64,000 bases of DNA from contig JARUPY010000132.1 of assembly GCA_029817715.1 (NCBI GenBank), positions 186,001 to 250,000 on the forward strand, read 5' to 3'. Shown piece after piece: positions 9,703 through 19,683 of the stretch (within the stretch, counting starts at the first letter, position 1; each line of letters begins with the position of its first letter). The position numbers were made by a program, and so were the translations under genes. The stretch comes from Melastoma dodecandrum. Lineage: Eukaryota; Streptophyta; Magnoliopsida; Myrtales; Melastomataceae. The notes below the pieces were generated by a model. That model was given only the letters and a program-made list of their open reading frames with translations. It was not told the origin of the DNA and did not search any database.

Positions 9703-9944
9703 TGCGCCTGGGCGCGCCCGGTACCGCGTGGATGCTGGCGGGGCTGGTCGCCGCGGCCTCGGCCTCCGGTGCCGCCGCCCAGCAGGCCGCCTCACCCTCG
9801 GTGGCCCAGCTCCTGAAGGACGGATACGAGATCAAGACGGCCTTCGCCGACACCAGCGGCGGCGCCTACATCATCCTGCAGCGGAGCACCTCGGCCTATC
9901 TGTGCCACAGCGCGCCCCGGCAGACCTGCGAAAAAATGAATTGA
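9702..9944 (+). CDS. Small secreted protein between nuoD and nuoE
   Basis: 80 aa. A clear signal peptide (about 1-27: positively charged start, hydrophobic Leu/Val/Ala core, cleavage near ASGAAAQQ) precedes a 53-residue mature part. That part has two cysteines (YLCHSAPRQTCEKMN) that could form a disulphide in the periplasm. Its ATG overlaps the nuoD stop (TGATG), so it is translated with the complex I operon; nuoE follows 10 bases later. No complex I subunit is known to me with this form and the function is unknown. It is not a shadow: the nuoD and nuoE frames do not cover this stretch. Confidence 0.75.
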   Translation: MRLGAPGTAWMLAGLVAAASASGAAAQQAASPSVAQLLKDGYEIKTAFADTSGGAYIILQRSTSAYLCHSAPRQTCEKMN

Positions 9945-9954
9945 CGGGACCGTC

Positions 9955-11037
9955 ATGACCGTTCGGCGCCTCGCTGAGATCCAGCCCGACAGCTTCGACT
10001 TCACCCCCGAGAACCGGGCCTGGGTCGACCGGCAGATCAGGAAATACCCGGAAGGCCGCCAGGCCTCCGCCGTCATGGCCCTGCTGCGCCGGGCCCAGCA
10101 GCAGCACGGCGGCTGGGTGCCGAAGCCGGCGATCGAGAAGATCGCCGAGATCCTCTCCATGCCCTACATCCGCGTGCTGGAGGTCGCGACCTTCTACACG
10201 ATGTACAATCTCGCGCCGGTCGGGAAGCATTTCATCCAGTTCTGCGGCACCACGCCCTGCGTGCTGCGCGGCGCCAACGACATCAAGGCCGTGCTGGAGA
10301 AGCGCGTCGGCCCGCAGAACACGGTATCGGCCGACGGTCACTTCTCCTGGATCGAGGTCGAGTGCCTGGGCGCCTGCTGCAACGCCCCGATGGTGCAGAT
10401 CAACGACGATTATTACGAAGACCTGACGGCCGAGAACTTCGACAAGCTGCTCGATGACCTGGCCGCCGGCCGGCCGGTGCAGCGCGGCTCGCAGACGGGA
10501 CGCCGCACGTCCGAGCCGGCCGGCGGGCTCACCTCTTTGACGACCTGGTACGGGACGGAGGGGCGGCAGGAAGGGTTCGGCACCCATCCGGTGCCCGACA
10601 ACGAGGACGTCCGCACCGCCGCCGACCGCGACCCCGCGCTCGACGACGCCCTCGCGGCGCGCGACGCCGGGCAGGGCGGCGGTCGCAAGGACGACAATGC
10701 CGGGCCCCGGTCCGACATCGGCGCCGACGACACGGGCCGGCAGCGGACGCAGGGCGAGCCGCCGCCCGCCGAGGCGGACGTGGGGCACGGCGGCCTCGGC
10801 GGCCAGCGCGGGGTCGCCAATGCGCGGCCGGAGGGCTCGGTGGCCGGCACCGGTACCCGGACCGACGATCCGGTCGGCGTGAACCAGGTCGAATCTTCCG
10901 CCGTTCACAGTTCCAATCCCCTGTCCGACGCCGACCGGCAGGAGCACCCCCCCGCGGCGCCGGCCGACGCCGACCGCGGCGAGACCGGCCCCGGCTCGCC
11001 CGCCGCCGGCCCCGCCGCTTCCAACGACAAGCCGTGA
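9955..11037 (+). CDS. nuoE: NADH-quinone oxidoreductase subunit E, with long C-terminal extension
   Basis: The 24-kDa subunit carrying [2Fe-2S] cluster N1a, 360 aa. The thioredoxin-like core covers about 1-180 with ligands Cys97, Cys102 ([11 protein letters not shown]), Cys137 and Cys141 (ECLGACCN). Residues from about 180 to 360 are an Asp/Gly/Pro/Ala-rich, probably disordered extension without family similarity; typical NuoE proteins are 160-220 aa. The extension stays in frame up to 11037, with nuoF starting 12 bases later. Composition matches the neighbours, so it looks native rather than a frameshift product. Confidence 0.93.
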   Translation: MTVRRLAEIQPDSFDFTPENRAWVDRQIRKYPEGRQASAVMALLRRAQQQHGGWVPKPAIEKIAEILSMPYIRVLEVATFYTMYNLAPVGKHFIQFCGTTPCVLRGANDIKAVLEKRVGPQNTVSADGHFSWIEVECLGACCNAPMVQINDDYYEDLTAENFDKLLDDLAAGRPVQRGSQTGRRTSEPAGGLTSLTTWYGTEGRQEGFGTHPVPDNEDVRTAADRDPALDDALAARDAGQGGGRKDDNAGPRSDIGADDTGRQRTQGEPPPAEADVGHGGLGGQRGVANARPEGSVAGTGTRTDDPVGVNQVESSAVHSSNPLSDADRQEHPPAAPADADRGETGPGSPAAGPAASNDKP

Positions 11038-11048
11038 GGAGACGGGCC

Positions 11049-12350
11049 ATGCTCGACGACAAGGACCGCATCTTCCTCAATCTCTACGGGATCGGCGACT
11101 GGCGCCTCGAAGGCGCGCGCAAGCGCGGCACCTGGGACGGCACCAAGGGCCTGCTCGAGAAGGGCCGCGACTGGATCATCAACGAGATGAAGGCCTCGGG
11201 CCTGCGTGGGCGCGGCGGCGCCGGCTTCCCGACCGGGCTCAAATGGTCGTTCATGCCGAAGGCCGACCCGAACCGCCCCGCCTATCTCGTCGTCAACGCC
11301 GACGAATCCGAGCCCGGGACCTGCAAGGACCGCGAGATCATGCGCAACGATCCGCACAAGCTGATCGAGGGTTGCCTGATCGCCTCCTTCGCCATGCATG
11401 CCAACGCCTGCTACATCTACATCCGCGGCGAATACGTCCTCGAAGCCGACCGGCTCGACGCCGCGGCGGACGAAGCCTACGAGGCGGGCCTCGTCGGACC
11501 CAACAACGTCCACGGTTATCCCTTCGACATCTACGTCCACCACGGCGCCGGCGCCTATATCTGCGGCGAAGAGACCGCGCTGCTGGAATCCCTCGAAGGC
11601 AAGAAGGGCCAGCCGCGCATGAAGCCGCCGTTCCCCGCGAACGTCGGCCTGTACGGTTGCCCGACCACGGTCAACAACGTCGAGTCCATCGCGGTCGCCC
11701 CCACCATCCTGCGCCGCGGCGGCGCCTGGTTCGCCGGCATCGGCCGCAAGAACAACACGGGCACGAAGCTCTTCTGCGTCTCGGGGCACGTCAACACGCC
11801 CTGCAACGTCGAGGAGGCCATGTCGATCCCGTTCCGCGAACTGGTGGACCGCCACTGCGGCGGCATTCGCGGCGGCTGGGACAATCTGCTGGCGGTGATC
11901 CCGGGCGGCTCCTCCGTGCCGGTGGTGCCGGCCGAGCAGATCATCGACTGCCCGATGGATTTCGACGCGCTGCGCGACCTGAAATCCGGCCTCGGCACCG
12001 CGGCCGTGATCGTGATGGACAAGTCGACCGACATCGTCCGGGCCATCGCGCGCATCAGCTATTTCTACAAGCACGAGAGCTGCGGCCAGTGCACGCCCTG
12101 CCGCGAAGGCACCGGCTGGATGTGGCGCGTGGTGAGCCGCATGGCCGAGGGCCGCGCCCAGAAGCGCGAGATCGACGCGCTGCTGGAGGTGACGACCCAG
12201 CTCGAAGGCCATTCGATCTGCGCGCTCGGCGATGCCGCGGCCTGGCCCGTTCAGGGCCTGATCCGGCACTTCCGGCCCGAGATCGAGAAGCGCATCGACA
12301 CCTATATGGCGAACCCGCATCCGGAGCCGATCCGTATCGCAGCGGAGTGA
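11049..12350 (+). CDS. nuoF: NADH-quinone oxidoreductase subunit F
   Basis: The 51-kDa subunit that binds NADH and FMN and holds [4Fe-4S] cluster N3, 433 aa. The FMN/NADH glycine loops are [10 protein letters not shown] (54-63) and [19 protein letters not shown] (167-185). Cluster ligands are Cys345, Cys348, Cys351 ([11 protein letters not shown]) and Cys391 (HSICALGD). An in-frame ATG at 11034 exists, but ATG 11049 has GAGGAG about 8 bases upstream and gives the conserved start [14 protein letters not shown]. It runs into the small coiled-coil gene after 4 bases. Confidence 0.97.
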   Translation: MLDDKDRIFLNLYGIGDWRLEGARKRGTWDGTKGLLEKGRDWIINEMKASGLRGRGGAGFPTGLKWSFMPKADPNRPAYLVVNADESEPGTCKDREIMRNDPHKLIEGCLIASFAMHANACYIYIRGEYVLEADRLDAAADEAYEAGLVGPNNVHGYPFDIYVHHGAGAYICGEETALLESLEGKKGQPRMKPPFPANVGLYGCPTTVNNVESIAVAPTILRRGGAWFAGIGRKNNTGTKLFCVSGHVNTPCNVEEAMSIPFRELVDRHCGGIRGGWDNLLAVIPGGSSVPVVPAEQIIDCPMDFDALRDLKSGLGTAAVIVMDKSTDIVRAIARISYFYKHESCGQCTPCREGTGWMWRVVSRMAEGRAQKREIDALLEVTTQLEGHSICALGDAAAWPVQGLIRHFRPEIEKRIDTYMANPHPEPIRIAAE

Positions 12351-12354
12351 AGCG

Positions 12355-12564
12355 ATGACGGGCGAGGCGGATAACCTCATGTCGGTCTGCCTTCGTCGCC
12401 TCGACGCCAAGATGGACCGGGTGATCGAGGACCTCGCCGACGTGAAGGTCCGGCTGACGGCGGTGAAGGAAGCGGTCGTCCGCCTGACGCACCGCGTCGA
12501 TCGGCTGGAGACGCGCGTCGACCGGATCGAGCGCCGCCTCGACCTCGTCGACATGCCGCATTGA
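12355..12564 (+). CDS. Small coiled-coil protein between nuoF and nuoG
   Basis: 69 aa, no membrane segment or signal peptide. From about residue 14 to 66 the sequence shows a heptad pattern of Leu/Val with alternating charges (RVIEDLADVKVRL, then repeated RLETRVDRIERRL), typical of a parallel coiled coil. It starts 4 bases after the nuoF stop and would be co-transcribed with complex I; 127 bases follow before nuoG. The function is unknown. It might be an assembly or oligomerisation factor, but nothing in the sequence proves that. Confidence 0.65.
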   Translation: MTGEADNLMSVCLRRLDAKMDRVIEDLADVKVRLTAVKEAVVRLTHRVDRLETRVDRIERRLDLVDMPH

Positions 12565-12691
12565 GGCGCCGGCGCTCCGGCGTCATTGGGACAAGGACGG
12601 CGGAGGCGGGTGCCGCCGCGGCGCGGAATGGGGTATGACCCCGTCGCGTTTGGAATGATTCTCGCGAAGGCTCGGGCCTGAAGGACTTGCG

Positions 12692-14755
12692 ATGACCAAG
12701 ATCGTCGTCGATGGACGCGAAGTGGATGTGCCGGCGGATTACACGCTGCTGCAGGCGTGCGAAGCCGCGGGCGCCGAGATCCCGCGCTTCTGTTTCCACG
12801 AGCGCCTGTCGATCGCCGGCAATTGCCGCATGTGCCTCGTCGAACTGAAGGGCGCCCCCAAGCCCGTGGCCTCCTGCGCCTGGGGCGTGCGCGATTGCCG
12901 CCCGGGCCCGAACGGTGAGGCCCCGCAGGTCTCGACCAAGTCGGCCGTGGTGAAGAAGGCCCGCCACGGCATCATGGAATTCCTGCTCATCAACCACCCG
13001 CTGGATTGCCCGATCTGCGACCAGGGCGGCGAGTGCGACCTGCAGGACCAGGCCATGGCCTTCGGCGTGGCGGGCTCGCGCTTCCACGAGAACAAGCGTG
13101 CCGTCGAGGACAAGTATATCGGTCCGATCGTCCGGACCTCCATGAACCGCTGCATCCATTGCACGCGCTGCGTCCGCTTCACCTCCGAAGTGGCCGGCAC
13201 CGGCGACATGGGCGCGATCGGGCGCGGCGAGGACATGGAGATCACCACCTACCTCGAATCCGCCATGGGGTCGGAGCTCCAGGGCAACGTGGCCGACCTC
13301 TGCCCCGTGGGCGCGCTGCTGCAGAAGCCCGCCGCCTTCAAGGCCCGGCCCTGGGAAATGACGAAGACCCAGGTGGTCGACGTCATGGATGCGCTGGGCT
13401 CCAATATCCGCGTCGACTCCCGCGGCCGCGAGGTGCTGCGCATCCTGCCGCGCGTCAACGACGACGTGAACGAGGAGTGGATCTCCGACAAGACCCGCCA
13501 GTGCGTCGACGGGCTCAAGGCGCAGCGGCTCGACCGCCCCTACATCCGCAGGGACGGGCGGCTCGCCCCCGCCACCTGGGCGCAGGCCTTCGCCGCCATC
13601 GCCGCCAAGGTGAAGGGCACCGACCCGAAGCGCATCGGCTTCATCGCCGGCGACCTCGCCAGCGCCGAGGACATGTTCGCCTTCAAGGCGCTGGCCGACA
13701 GGCTGGGCTCGCCCAACCTCGACTGCCGCCAGGACGGCACGGCGCTCCATCCGAAGCACGGCCGCGGCTCCTACCTGTTCAACGCGACGGTCGCCGGCAT
13801 CGAGCGCGCGACCTCGCTGCTCATCATCGGCACGAACCCGCGCCGCGAGGCCCCGCTGGTCAACGCCCGCATCCGCAAGCGCTGGCGGATGGGAGGCTTC
13901 CCCATCCAGGTCATCGGCGAGCGCGCCGACCTGACCTACGACTATGACTATCTCGGCGCCGGGACCGACACGCTCAAGGACCTGGCCGGCAAGGCCGAGG
14001 CGCTCGGCGAGCGCCCCATGGTCATCCTGGGGCAGGGCGCCCTGACGCGACCCGACGGCGCCGCCGTCCTGGCCCTGGCGGCCAAGATCGCGCAGCGCAT
14101 CGGCGCGGTGTCGGAGGGGTGGAACGGCTTCTCGGTGCTCCATACCGCGGCCTCCCGCGTGGCGGGCCTCGACCTCGGTTTCGTGCCGGGCGAGGGCGGC
14201 CTCGACGCCCCCGCCATGGCCAAGGCCGGCGCGCTCGACGTTCTGTTCCTGCTCGGCGCCGACGAGATCGTCGTCGAACCCGGCGCCTTCGTCGTCTACC
14301 AGGGCTCGCACGGCGACCGCGGCGCGCATCGCGCCGACGTGATCCTGCCGGGCGCGGCCTATACCGAGAAGGCCGGGCTCTACGTCAACACGGAGGGCCG
14401 TGTGCAGCAGTCGGACCGCGCGGTCTTCCCGCCCGGCGAGGCGCGCGAGGATTGGGCGATCCTGCGGGCCCTGTCGGAGCAGCTCGGCGCGCGCCTGTCC
14501 TTCGACAGCTATCGCGCCCTCAAGGCGGCGCTGCAGTCGGCCGTGCCGCATTTCGCCAAGGTCGACCGGATCGTCCCGGCCGGGGGCGACGGGTTGGGCG
14601 GGCTCGCGGGGCTCGGCGGCGAGGTGGACCGCGCGCCGTTCCGCTCGCCCGTGCAGGATTTCTATCTCACCAACCCCATCGCGCGCTGTTCCGCCGTGAT
14701 GGCCGAATGTTCGGTTCTGGCCCAGGGCGGCCACATGCAGCAGGCGGCGGAGTAG
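12692..14755 (+). CDS. nuoG: NADH-quinone oxidoreductase subunit G
   Basis: The 75-kDa iron-sulphur subunit, 687 aa. N-terminal ferredoxin domain with [2Fe-2S] N1b ligands Cys34, Cys45, Cys48 and Cys62. Then the His102/Cys106/Cys109/Cys115 cluster N5 ([15 protein letters not shown]) and the Cys154/157/160/204 cluster N4. A molybdopterin-oxidoreductase-like domain without cofactor follows (about 215-660). The C-terminus is in the form normal for alphaproteobacteria. Four bases separate it from nuoH. Confidence 0.97.
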   Translation: MTKIVVDGREVDVPADYTLLQACEAAGAEIPRFCFHERLSIAGNCRMCLVELKGAPKPVASCAWGVRDCRPGPNGEAPQVSTKSAVVKKARHGIMEFLLINHPLDCPICDQGGECDLQDQAMAFGVAGSRFHENKRAVEDKYIGPIVRTSMNRCIHCTRCVRFTSEVAGTGDMGAIGRGEDMEITTYLESAMGSELQGNVADLCPVGALLQKPAAFKARPWEMTKTQVVDVMDALGSNIRVDSRGREVLRILPRVNDDVNEEWISDKTRQCVDGLKAQRLDRPYIRRDGRLAPATWAQAFAAIAAKVKGTDPKRIGFIAGDLASAEDMFAFKALADRLGSPNLDCRQDGTALHPKHGRGSYLFNATVAGIERATSLLIIGTNPRREAPLVNARIRKRWRMGGFPIQVIGERADLTYDYDYLGAGTDTLKDLAGKAEALGERPMVILGQGALTRPDGAAVLALAAKIAQRIGAVSEGWNGFSVLHTAASRVAGLDLGFVPGEGGLDAPAMAKAGALDVLFLLGADEIVVEPGAFVVYQGSHGDRGAHRADVILPGAAYTEKAGLYVNTEGRVQQSDRAVFPPGEAREDWAILRALSEQLGARLSFDSYRALKAALQSAVPHFAKVDRIVPAGGDGLGGLAGLGGEVDRAPFRSPVQDFYLTNPIARCSAVMAECSVLAQGGHMQQAAE

Positions 14756-14759
14756 CCCC

Positions 14760-15782
14760 ATGACCGACGGTTCTGCCGTTTCCCTCTGGCTCAAGCTGCT
14801 CGAGAGCGTCGTCTTCGCCGCCCTCGTGCTGATCTACGTGGCCTATATCCTCTACGCGGACCGCAAGATCTGGGCGGCCGTGCAGCTGCGCCGCGGGCCC
14901 AACGTCGTCGGCCCGTGGGGCGTGCTGCAGCCGTTCGCGGACTTCGGCAAGTTCATCATCAAGGAGCCGATCATCCCCTCGGGCGCCAACAAGGGCGTCT
15001 TCCTGCTCGCGCCGGTCGTCACCGGCACGCTGTCGATCGCGGCCTTCGCGGTCATCCCGGTGAACTGGGGCTGGGCCATCGCCGACCTCAACGTCGGCGT
15101 GCTCTACCTCTTCGCGGTCTCGTCGCTCGGCGTCTACGGCGTCATCATGGCGGGCTGGGCGTCGAACTCGAAGTATCCCTTCCTGTCGGCCCTGCGGTCG
15201 GCCGCCCAGATGGTCTCCTACGAGGTGTCGATCGGCTTCGTGCTGGTCACGGTGCTGCTCTGCGCCGGCTCGCTCAACCTCACCGACATCGTCATGGCGC
15301 AGAACTCGGCCCTCGGCATCCTGGGCTGGTACTGGCTGCCGCTGCTGCCGATGTTCGTGATCTTCTTCATCTCGGCCCTCGCCGAGACGAACCGCTCGCC
15401 CTTCGACCTCGTCGAGGCCGAATCGGAGCTGGTGGCGGGCTTCATGACCGAATATTCGGCGACGCCCTACGTGCTCTTCATGCTCGGCGAATACGTGGCC
15501 ATCGTGTCCATGTGCGCCATCATGTCGATTATGTTCCTCGGCGGCTGGCTGTCCCCGATCCCCTTCGCGCCCTTCACCTGGGTGCCGGGCGTGATCTGGT
15601 TCGTGCTGAAGACCAGCTTCATGTTCTTCCTCATCGCCATGGTGAAGGCCTTCGTGCCGCGCTACCGCTACGACCAGCTGATGCGGCTCGGCTGGAAGGT
15701 GTTCCTGCCGATCTCGCTCGTCTACGTCGTCCTGGTCGCCGCCTTCCTCCAGATCACCGGCATGGGCGGCAACTTCCACTAG
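14760..15782 (+). CDS. nuoH: NADH-quinone oxidoreductase subunit H
   Basis: Membrane subunit (ND1), 340 aa with about eight or nine transmembrane helices. It forms the quinone-entry tunnel between the membrane and peripheral arms. Conserved loops include [19 protein letters not shown] (near 39-57) and the acidic [20 protein letters not shown] segment (near 209-228). A 155-base spacer, unusually large for this operon, separates it from nuoI. Confidence 0.97.
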   Translation: MTDGSAVSLWLKLLESVVFAALVLIYVAYILYADRKIWAAVQLRRGPNVVGPWGVLQPFADFGKFIIKEPIIPSGANKGVFLLAPVVTGTLSIAAFAVIPVNWGWAIADLNVGVLYLFAVSSLGVYGVIMAGWASNSKYPFLSALRSAAQMVSYEVSIGFVLVTVLLCAGSLNLTDIVMAQNSALGILGWYWLPLLPMFVIFFISALAETNRSPFDLVEAESELVAGFMTEYSATPYVLFMLGEYVAIVSMCAIMSIMFLGGWLSPIPFAPFTWVPGVIWFVLKTSFMFFLIAMVKAFVPRYRYDQLMRLGWKVFLPISLVYVVLVAAFLQITGMGGNFH

Positions 15783-15844
15783 CGCGTGTCATGCCGTCCC
15801 TGACCCACGCTCGCTCACGAACGGGAGCCGGTTCACGGGCCTGA

Positions 15845-15863
15845 GTCGCAGCTCCGCTGCGAC
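15845..15863 (+). other. Hairpin in the nuoH-nuoI spacer
   Basis: GTCGCAGC (15845-15852) and GCTGCGAC (15856-15863) form a perfect 8-bp stem with loop TCC inside the 155-base nuoH-nuoI spacer. No T tract follows, so it is more likely an mRNA-stability or processing element than a terminator. Confidence 0.4.
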
Positions 15864-15937
15864 GACGGCCCGACAAGCTCCGGCGGCCCGGCCGCCGAAC
15901 GAAGCCCGCCATCGCCCCCTGCCGCCAAAGGTGCCCC

Positions 15938-16426
15938 ATGAGGCTCGACCAGGCCGCCAAGCAACTGTTCCTGTCGGAGTTCATCGGCGCCTTCGTGCTG
16001 TCGATGCGCTATTTCTTCAAGCCGAAGCCGACCATCAACTACCCTCACGAGAAGAACCCGCAGTCGCCCCGCTATCGCGGGGAGCATGCGTTGCGCCGCT
16101 ATCCCAACGGGGAAGAGCGCTGCATCGCCTGCAAGCTCTGCGAGGCCATCTGCCCCGCCCAGGCCATCACCATCGAGGCCGGGCCGCGGCGCAACGACGG
16201 CACGCGCCGCACGACGCGCTACGACATCGACATGGTGAAATGCATCTATTGCGGCCTGTGCCAGGAGGCCTGCCCGGTGGACGCCATCGTGGAAGGCCCG
16301 AACATGGAGTTCGCGGTGGAGACGCGCGAAGAACTCCTCTATGACAAGGCCAAGCTGCTCGCCAACGGCGACCGCTGGGAGCGTGAGATCCAGCGCAACC
16401 TCAAGGCGGATGCGCCCTACCGGTGA
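15938..16426 (+). CDS. nuoI: NADH-quinone oxidoreductase subunit I
   Basis: The 23-kDa (TYKY) subunit, 162 aa, carrying two [4Fe-4S] clusters (N6a and N6b) that pass electrons to NuoB. The two ferredoxin motifs are Cys62/65/68 with Cys72 ([12 protein letters not shown]) and Cys102/105/108 with Cys112 ([12 protein letters not shown]). An N-terminal amphipathic segment ([12 protein letters not shown]) precedes them. Length matches the alphaproteobacterial family. Confidence 0.97.
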   Translation: MRLDQAAKQLFLSEFIGAFVLSMRYFFKPKPTINYPHEKNPQSPRYRGEHALRRYPNGEERCIACKLCEAICPAQAITIEAGPRRNDGTRRTTRYDIDMVKCIYCGLCQEACPVDAIVEGPNMEFAVETREELLYDKAKLLANGDRWEREIQRNLKADAPYR

Positions 16427-16496
16427 GTGAGGACGCCCGGTCCCCCTCCGGCACCCGGCCGGCGGCGGGGGATCCCGGCGTGGAGATTTGAGCAGC

Positions 16497-17105
16497 ATGG
16501 TCGCGACCGTCTTCCTTTTCTATGTCTTCTCCTTCGTGGCGATCGCGTCGGCCTTCATGGTCATCGCGGCCCGCAACCCCGTCCACTCGGTCCTGTTCCT
16601 GATCCTGGCCTTCGTGAACGCGGCCGGGCTCTTCATGCTGCTCGGGGCCGAGTTCCTGGCCATGATCCTGGTCGTGGTCTACGTGGGCGCCGTGGCGGTG
16701 CTGTTCCTCTTCGTCGTCATGATGCTCGACGTGGACTTCACCGTGCTGAAGCAGGGCTTCCTGCAATACCTGCCGCTCGGCGCCACGGTGGGCGCCATCG
16801 TGCTGCTCGAGCTCGTCGTCGTGCTCGGCGGCTGGACGCTCCAGCCCGCCACCGTGACGATGCGGGCCGCCCCGATGGCGCCGGGCGTCACCCACACGGC
16901 CGCGCTGGGGCGCATCCTGTACACCCAGTACATCTACTTCTTCCAGGCGGCGGGCTTCATCCTGCTGACCGCCATGATCGGCTCCATCGTGCTCACGCTG
17001 CGCTCGCGCCGGGGCGTGAAGCGCCAGAGCATCGACGCGCAGAACCTGCGCGACCGCAAGGTGGCGGTGCAGCTCCGCAAGGTGCCCTCGCGCGCCGGCC
17101 TGTAG
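16497..17105 (+). CDS. nuoJ: NADH-quinone oxidoreductase subunit J
   Basis: Membrane subunit (ND6), 202 aa with five transmembrane helices. The conserved helix [29 protein letters not shown] contains the pi-bulge region coupling quinone chemistry to proton pumping. A TTG at 16488 could extend it by three codons, but GGAG at 16482-16485 sits 11 bases before ATG 16497 and only 2 before the TTG, so the ATG was chosen. A 146-base spacer follows. Confidence 0.96.
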   Translation: MVATVFLFYVFSFVAIASAFMVIAARNPVHSVLFLILAFVNAAGLFMLLGAEFLAMILVVVYVGAVAVLFLFVVMMLDVDFTVLKQGFLQYLPLGATVGAIVLLELVVVLGGWTLQPATVTMRAAPMAPGVTHTAALGRILYTQYIYFFQAAGFILLTAMIGSIVLTLRSRRGVKRQSIDAQNLRDRKVAVQLRKVPSRAGL

Positions 17106-17167
17106 GAGAAACATCGCGGCCGGGCCCCCTTCGCGGGGTGGCGCTCCGGTCGCATCGTGTTAATACG

Positions 17168-17207
17168 CGGCGGACCGTCGAATCCGCCGTTCCGAGCGAA
17201 CGTTCGC
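17168..17207 (+). other. Hairpin and palindrome in the nuoJ-nuoK spacer
   Basis: GGCGGA (17169-17174) pairs with TCCGCC (17183-17188) across an 8-base loop, followed by the 12-base perfect palindrome GCGAACGTTCGC at 17196-17207. Both lie in the 146-base gap between nuoJ and nuoK. Their role is unknown; an RNA-processing site or a protein-binding site is possible. Confidence 0.35.
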
Positions 17208-17251
17208 GCGTGGCACGGCGCCCATCGGGGCGCGCGTGTCGGGAGATCCTC

Positions 17252-17560
17252 ATGGCTGTCGGCCTGACCCATTACCTGATCGTCGCGGCGATCCTGTTCA
17301 CCCTCGGGGTGGCGGGCATCATCCTCAACCGCAAGAACATCATCGTCATCCTGATGTCGGTCGAGCTGATCCTGCTCGCGGTGAACGTCAACCTCGTGGC
17401 CTTCTCGGCCTTCCTGGGCGACCTCACCGGCCAGGTCTTCGCGCTGCTGGTGCTGACGGTGGCGGCGGCGGAATCGGCCATCGGCCTCGCCATCCTGGTG
17501 GTGTTCTACCGGAACAAGGGCACCATCTCGGTCGAAGACATCAACATGATGAAGGGCTGA
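17252..17560 (+). CDS. nuoK: NADH-quinone oxidoreductase subunit K
   Basis: Membrane subunit (ND4L), 102 aa, three transmembrane helices. The two membrane glutamates needed for proton translocation are visible in [11 protein letters not shown] (helix 2) and [11 protein letters not shown] (helix 3). GGGAG lies 7 bases ahead of the ATG at 17252. It is followed after 8 bases by nuoL. Confidence 0.97.
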   Translation: MAVGLTHYLIVAAILFTLGVAGIILNRKNIIVILMSVELILLAVNVNLVAFSAFLGDLTGQVFALLVLTVAAAESAIGLAILVVFYRNKGTISVEDINMMKG

Positions 17561-17568
17561 GCATCCCC

Positions 17569-19683
17569 ATGATGTACGACCTCATCGTCTTCCTGCCGCT
17601 GCTGGGCGCCGCCGTCGCGGGCCTGTTCGGGCGCCAGATCGGCCACCGCAATTCCGAATACGTCACCACGACGCTGCTCAGCATCTCCTGCGCGCTCGCC
17701 TGGATCGCGTTCTTCCGCGTCGGCTTCGGCCATCACGATGCGCTCGTGCCGGTCGCCAACTGGTTCACGGTCGGCGAGCTCGAAGTGCACTGGTCCTTCC
17801 GGATCGACACGCTGACGGCCGTCATGCTCATCGTCGTGACCACCGTCTCGACCATCGTGCACAGCTACTCCTTCGGCTACATGCACGACGACCCGCACCG
17901 GTCGCGCTTCTTCTCCTACCTGTCGCTCTTCACCTTCGCCATGCTGATGCTGGTGACGAGCGACAACCTCGTCCAGATGTTCTTCGGCTGGGAAGGCGTC
18001 GGCCTCGCCTCCTACCTGCTGATCGGCTTCTGGTACCAGCGCCCCTCCGCGAACGCCGCGGCCATCAAGGCCTTCGTCGTCAACCGCGTCGGCGACTTCG
18101 GCTTCTCGCTCGGCATCTTCCTGGTCTTCGCGCTGACGCATTCCGTGTCGTTCGAGGCCGTCTTCGCCGCCATGCCGGGCGTCGCCGGCAAGACCTATCA
18201 CGCCTTCGGCCTCGATGCCGATGCTGTGACCCTGGCCTGCCTGCTGCTGTTCATGGGCGCCATGGGCAAGTCGGCGCAGTTCCTGCTCCACACCTGGCTG
18301 CCGGACGCCATGGAGGGCCCGACGCCGGTCTCGGCCCTCATCCATGCCGCCACGATGGTGACGGCCGGCGTCTTCATGGTGGCGCGCCTGTCGCCGCTCT
18401 TCGAGCTGTCGCCCGCCGCCCAGACCTTCGTCATCGTGATCGGCGCCACGACCTGCTTCTTCGCCGCCACGGTCGGCCTCGTCCAGAACGACATCAAGCG
18501 CGTGATCGCCTATTCGACCTGCTCGCAGCTCGGCTACATGTTCGTGGCCATGGGCGCCGGCGCTTATTCGATCGGCATCTTCCACCTCTTCACCCACGCC
18601 TTCTTCAAGGCCCTCCTGTTCCTCGGCGCCGGCTCGGTGATCCACGCCGTCGGCGGCGAGCAGGACATGCGCAAGATGGGCGGGCTGCGCGGCAAGATCC
18701 CCTACACCTTCTGGTTCATGGTGATCGGCTCGCTCGCCCTCGTGGGCTTCCCCTTCACGGCCGGCTATTATTCCAAGGACGCCATCATCGAGGTCGCCTA
18801 CGCGGCGCAGAGCGGCGGCTTCGGGGCGGCGGCGGCCTATGGCTGGCTGATGACCACGGTCGCGGCGGGCCTGACCTCCTTCTACTCCTTCCGCCTGCTC
18901 TTCATGACCTTCTACGGCACGTCGCGCGCGACGGCGCCCCAGGAGGCGACGGACCACAACGCCCACCAGGAGCCGGCCGGCGCGCATGCGGCGAGCAGCC
19001 AGCATCCGGGCCACGAGGAGGCCCATGTCGCGGCGGATTCTCACCCGGCGGGCGCGGCGGCCCACGGCCATCACGCCGGCGACGACCACGGCCACGGGGC
19101 GCATGGCCACGGCGGCGAGCCCCACGAATCCCCGCCCATCATGCTCGGCCCGCTGGTGCCGCTGGCCTTCGGCGCGCTCCTCGCCGGCATCCTGTTCCAC
19201 CACATGTTCATCGGCAGCGGGATGGAATCCTTCTGGGGCGAGTCGCTGTTCTACGCTGCCTCGAACCACGTGATCGAGAACCGCGAGAACGATCCCTGGT
19301 TCGTCGGCCAGCTGCCTCTGCTGATGCTGATCCTCGGCTTCGTCGTGGCCTATTACCTCTACATCGCCAAGCCCGGCACGGCCGAGCGCTGGGCCAATGC
19401 CAACAGGCCGCTCTACAATTTCCTGCTCAACAAGTGGTATTTCGACGAGCTCTACGACCTCGTCTTCGTCCGCCCGGCCTTCTGGCTCGGCCGCCTGTTC
19501 TGGCGCGGCGGCGACCAGGCGATCATCGACCGCTTCGGCCCTGACGGCATCGCCCAGACGGTCCTCGGCACCACGGATCGCGTCGTGAAGATCCAGACCG
19601 GCTACGTCTACCACTATGCTTTCGCCATGATGCTCGGCGTCGCCGTCTTCATCACTTGGTACCTCGTCGGAGGCGTGCGCTGA
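17569..19683 (+). CDS. nuoL: NADH-quinone oxidoreductase subunit L, with histidine-rich loop
   Basis: Distal antiporter-like proton-pumping subunit (ND5), 704 aa with about 16 transmembrane helices including the C-terminal lateral helix region. The Proton_antipo_M core is clear (SNNLVQ-type loop [25 protein letters not shown], then [28 protein letters not shown]). Between about residues 463 and 523 lies a loop with at least 14 histidines (motifs such as [12 protein letters not shown]). It is longer than the E. coli protein mainly because of this loop. The start is ATG 17569 (or the adjacent ATG 17572). The stop overlaps nuoM by one base. Confidence 0.96.
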   Translation: MMYDLIVFLPLLGAAVAGLFGRQIGHRNSEYVTTTLLSISCALAWIAFFRVGFGHHDALVPVANWFTVGELEVHWSFRIDTLTAVMLIVVTTVSTIVHSYSFGYMHDDPHRSRFFSYLSLFTFAMLMLVTSDNLVQMFFGWEGVGLASYLLIGFWYQRPSANAAAIKAFVVNRVGDFGFSLGIFLVFALTHSVSFEAVFAAMPGVAGKTYHAFGLDADAVTLACLLLFMGAMGKSAQFLLHTWLPDAMEGPTPVSALIHAATMVTAGVFMVARLSPLFELSPAAQTFVIVIGATTCFFAATVGLVQNDIKRVIAYSTCSQLGYMFVAMGAGAYSIGIFHLFTHAFFKALLFLGAGSVIHAVGGEQDMRKMGGLRGKIPYTFWFMVIGSLALVGFPFTAGYYSKDAIIEVAYAAQSGGFGAAAAYGWLMTTVAAGLTSFYSFRLLFMTFYGTSRATAPQEATDHNAHQEPAGAHAASSQHPGHEEAHVAADSHPAGAAAHGHHAGDDHGHGAHGHGGEPHESPPIMLGPLVPLAFGALLAGILFHHMFIGSGMESFWGESLFYAASNHVIENRENDPWFVGQLPLLMLILGFVVAYYLYIAKPGTAERWANANRPLYNFLLNKWYFDELYDLVFVRPAFWLGRLFWRGGDQAIIDRFGPDGIAQTVLGTTDRVVKIQTGYVYHYAFAMMLGVAVFITWYLVGGVR

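Noticed and set aside
12704..14755. Internal shadow frames in nuoG suggesting a nested gene.
   Set aside because: They are Arg/Pro/Gly-rich, lack ribosome sites and families, and disappear when codon bias is considered.
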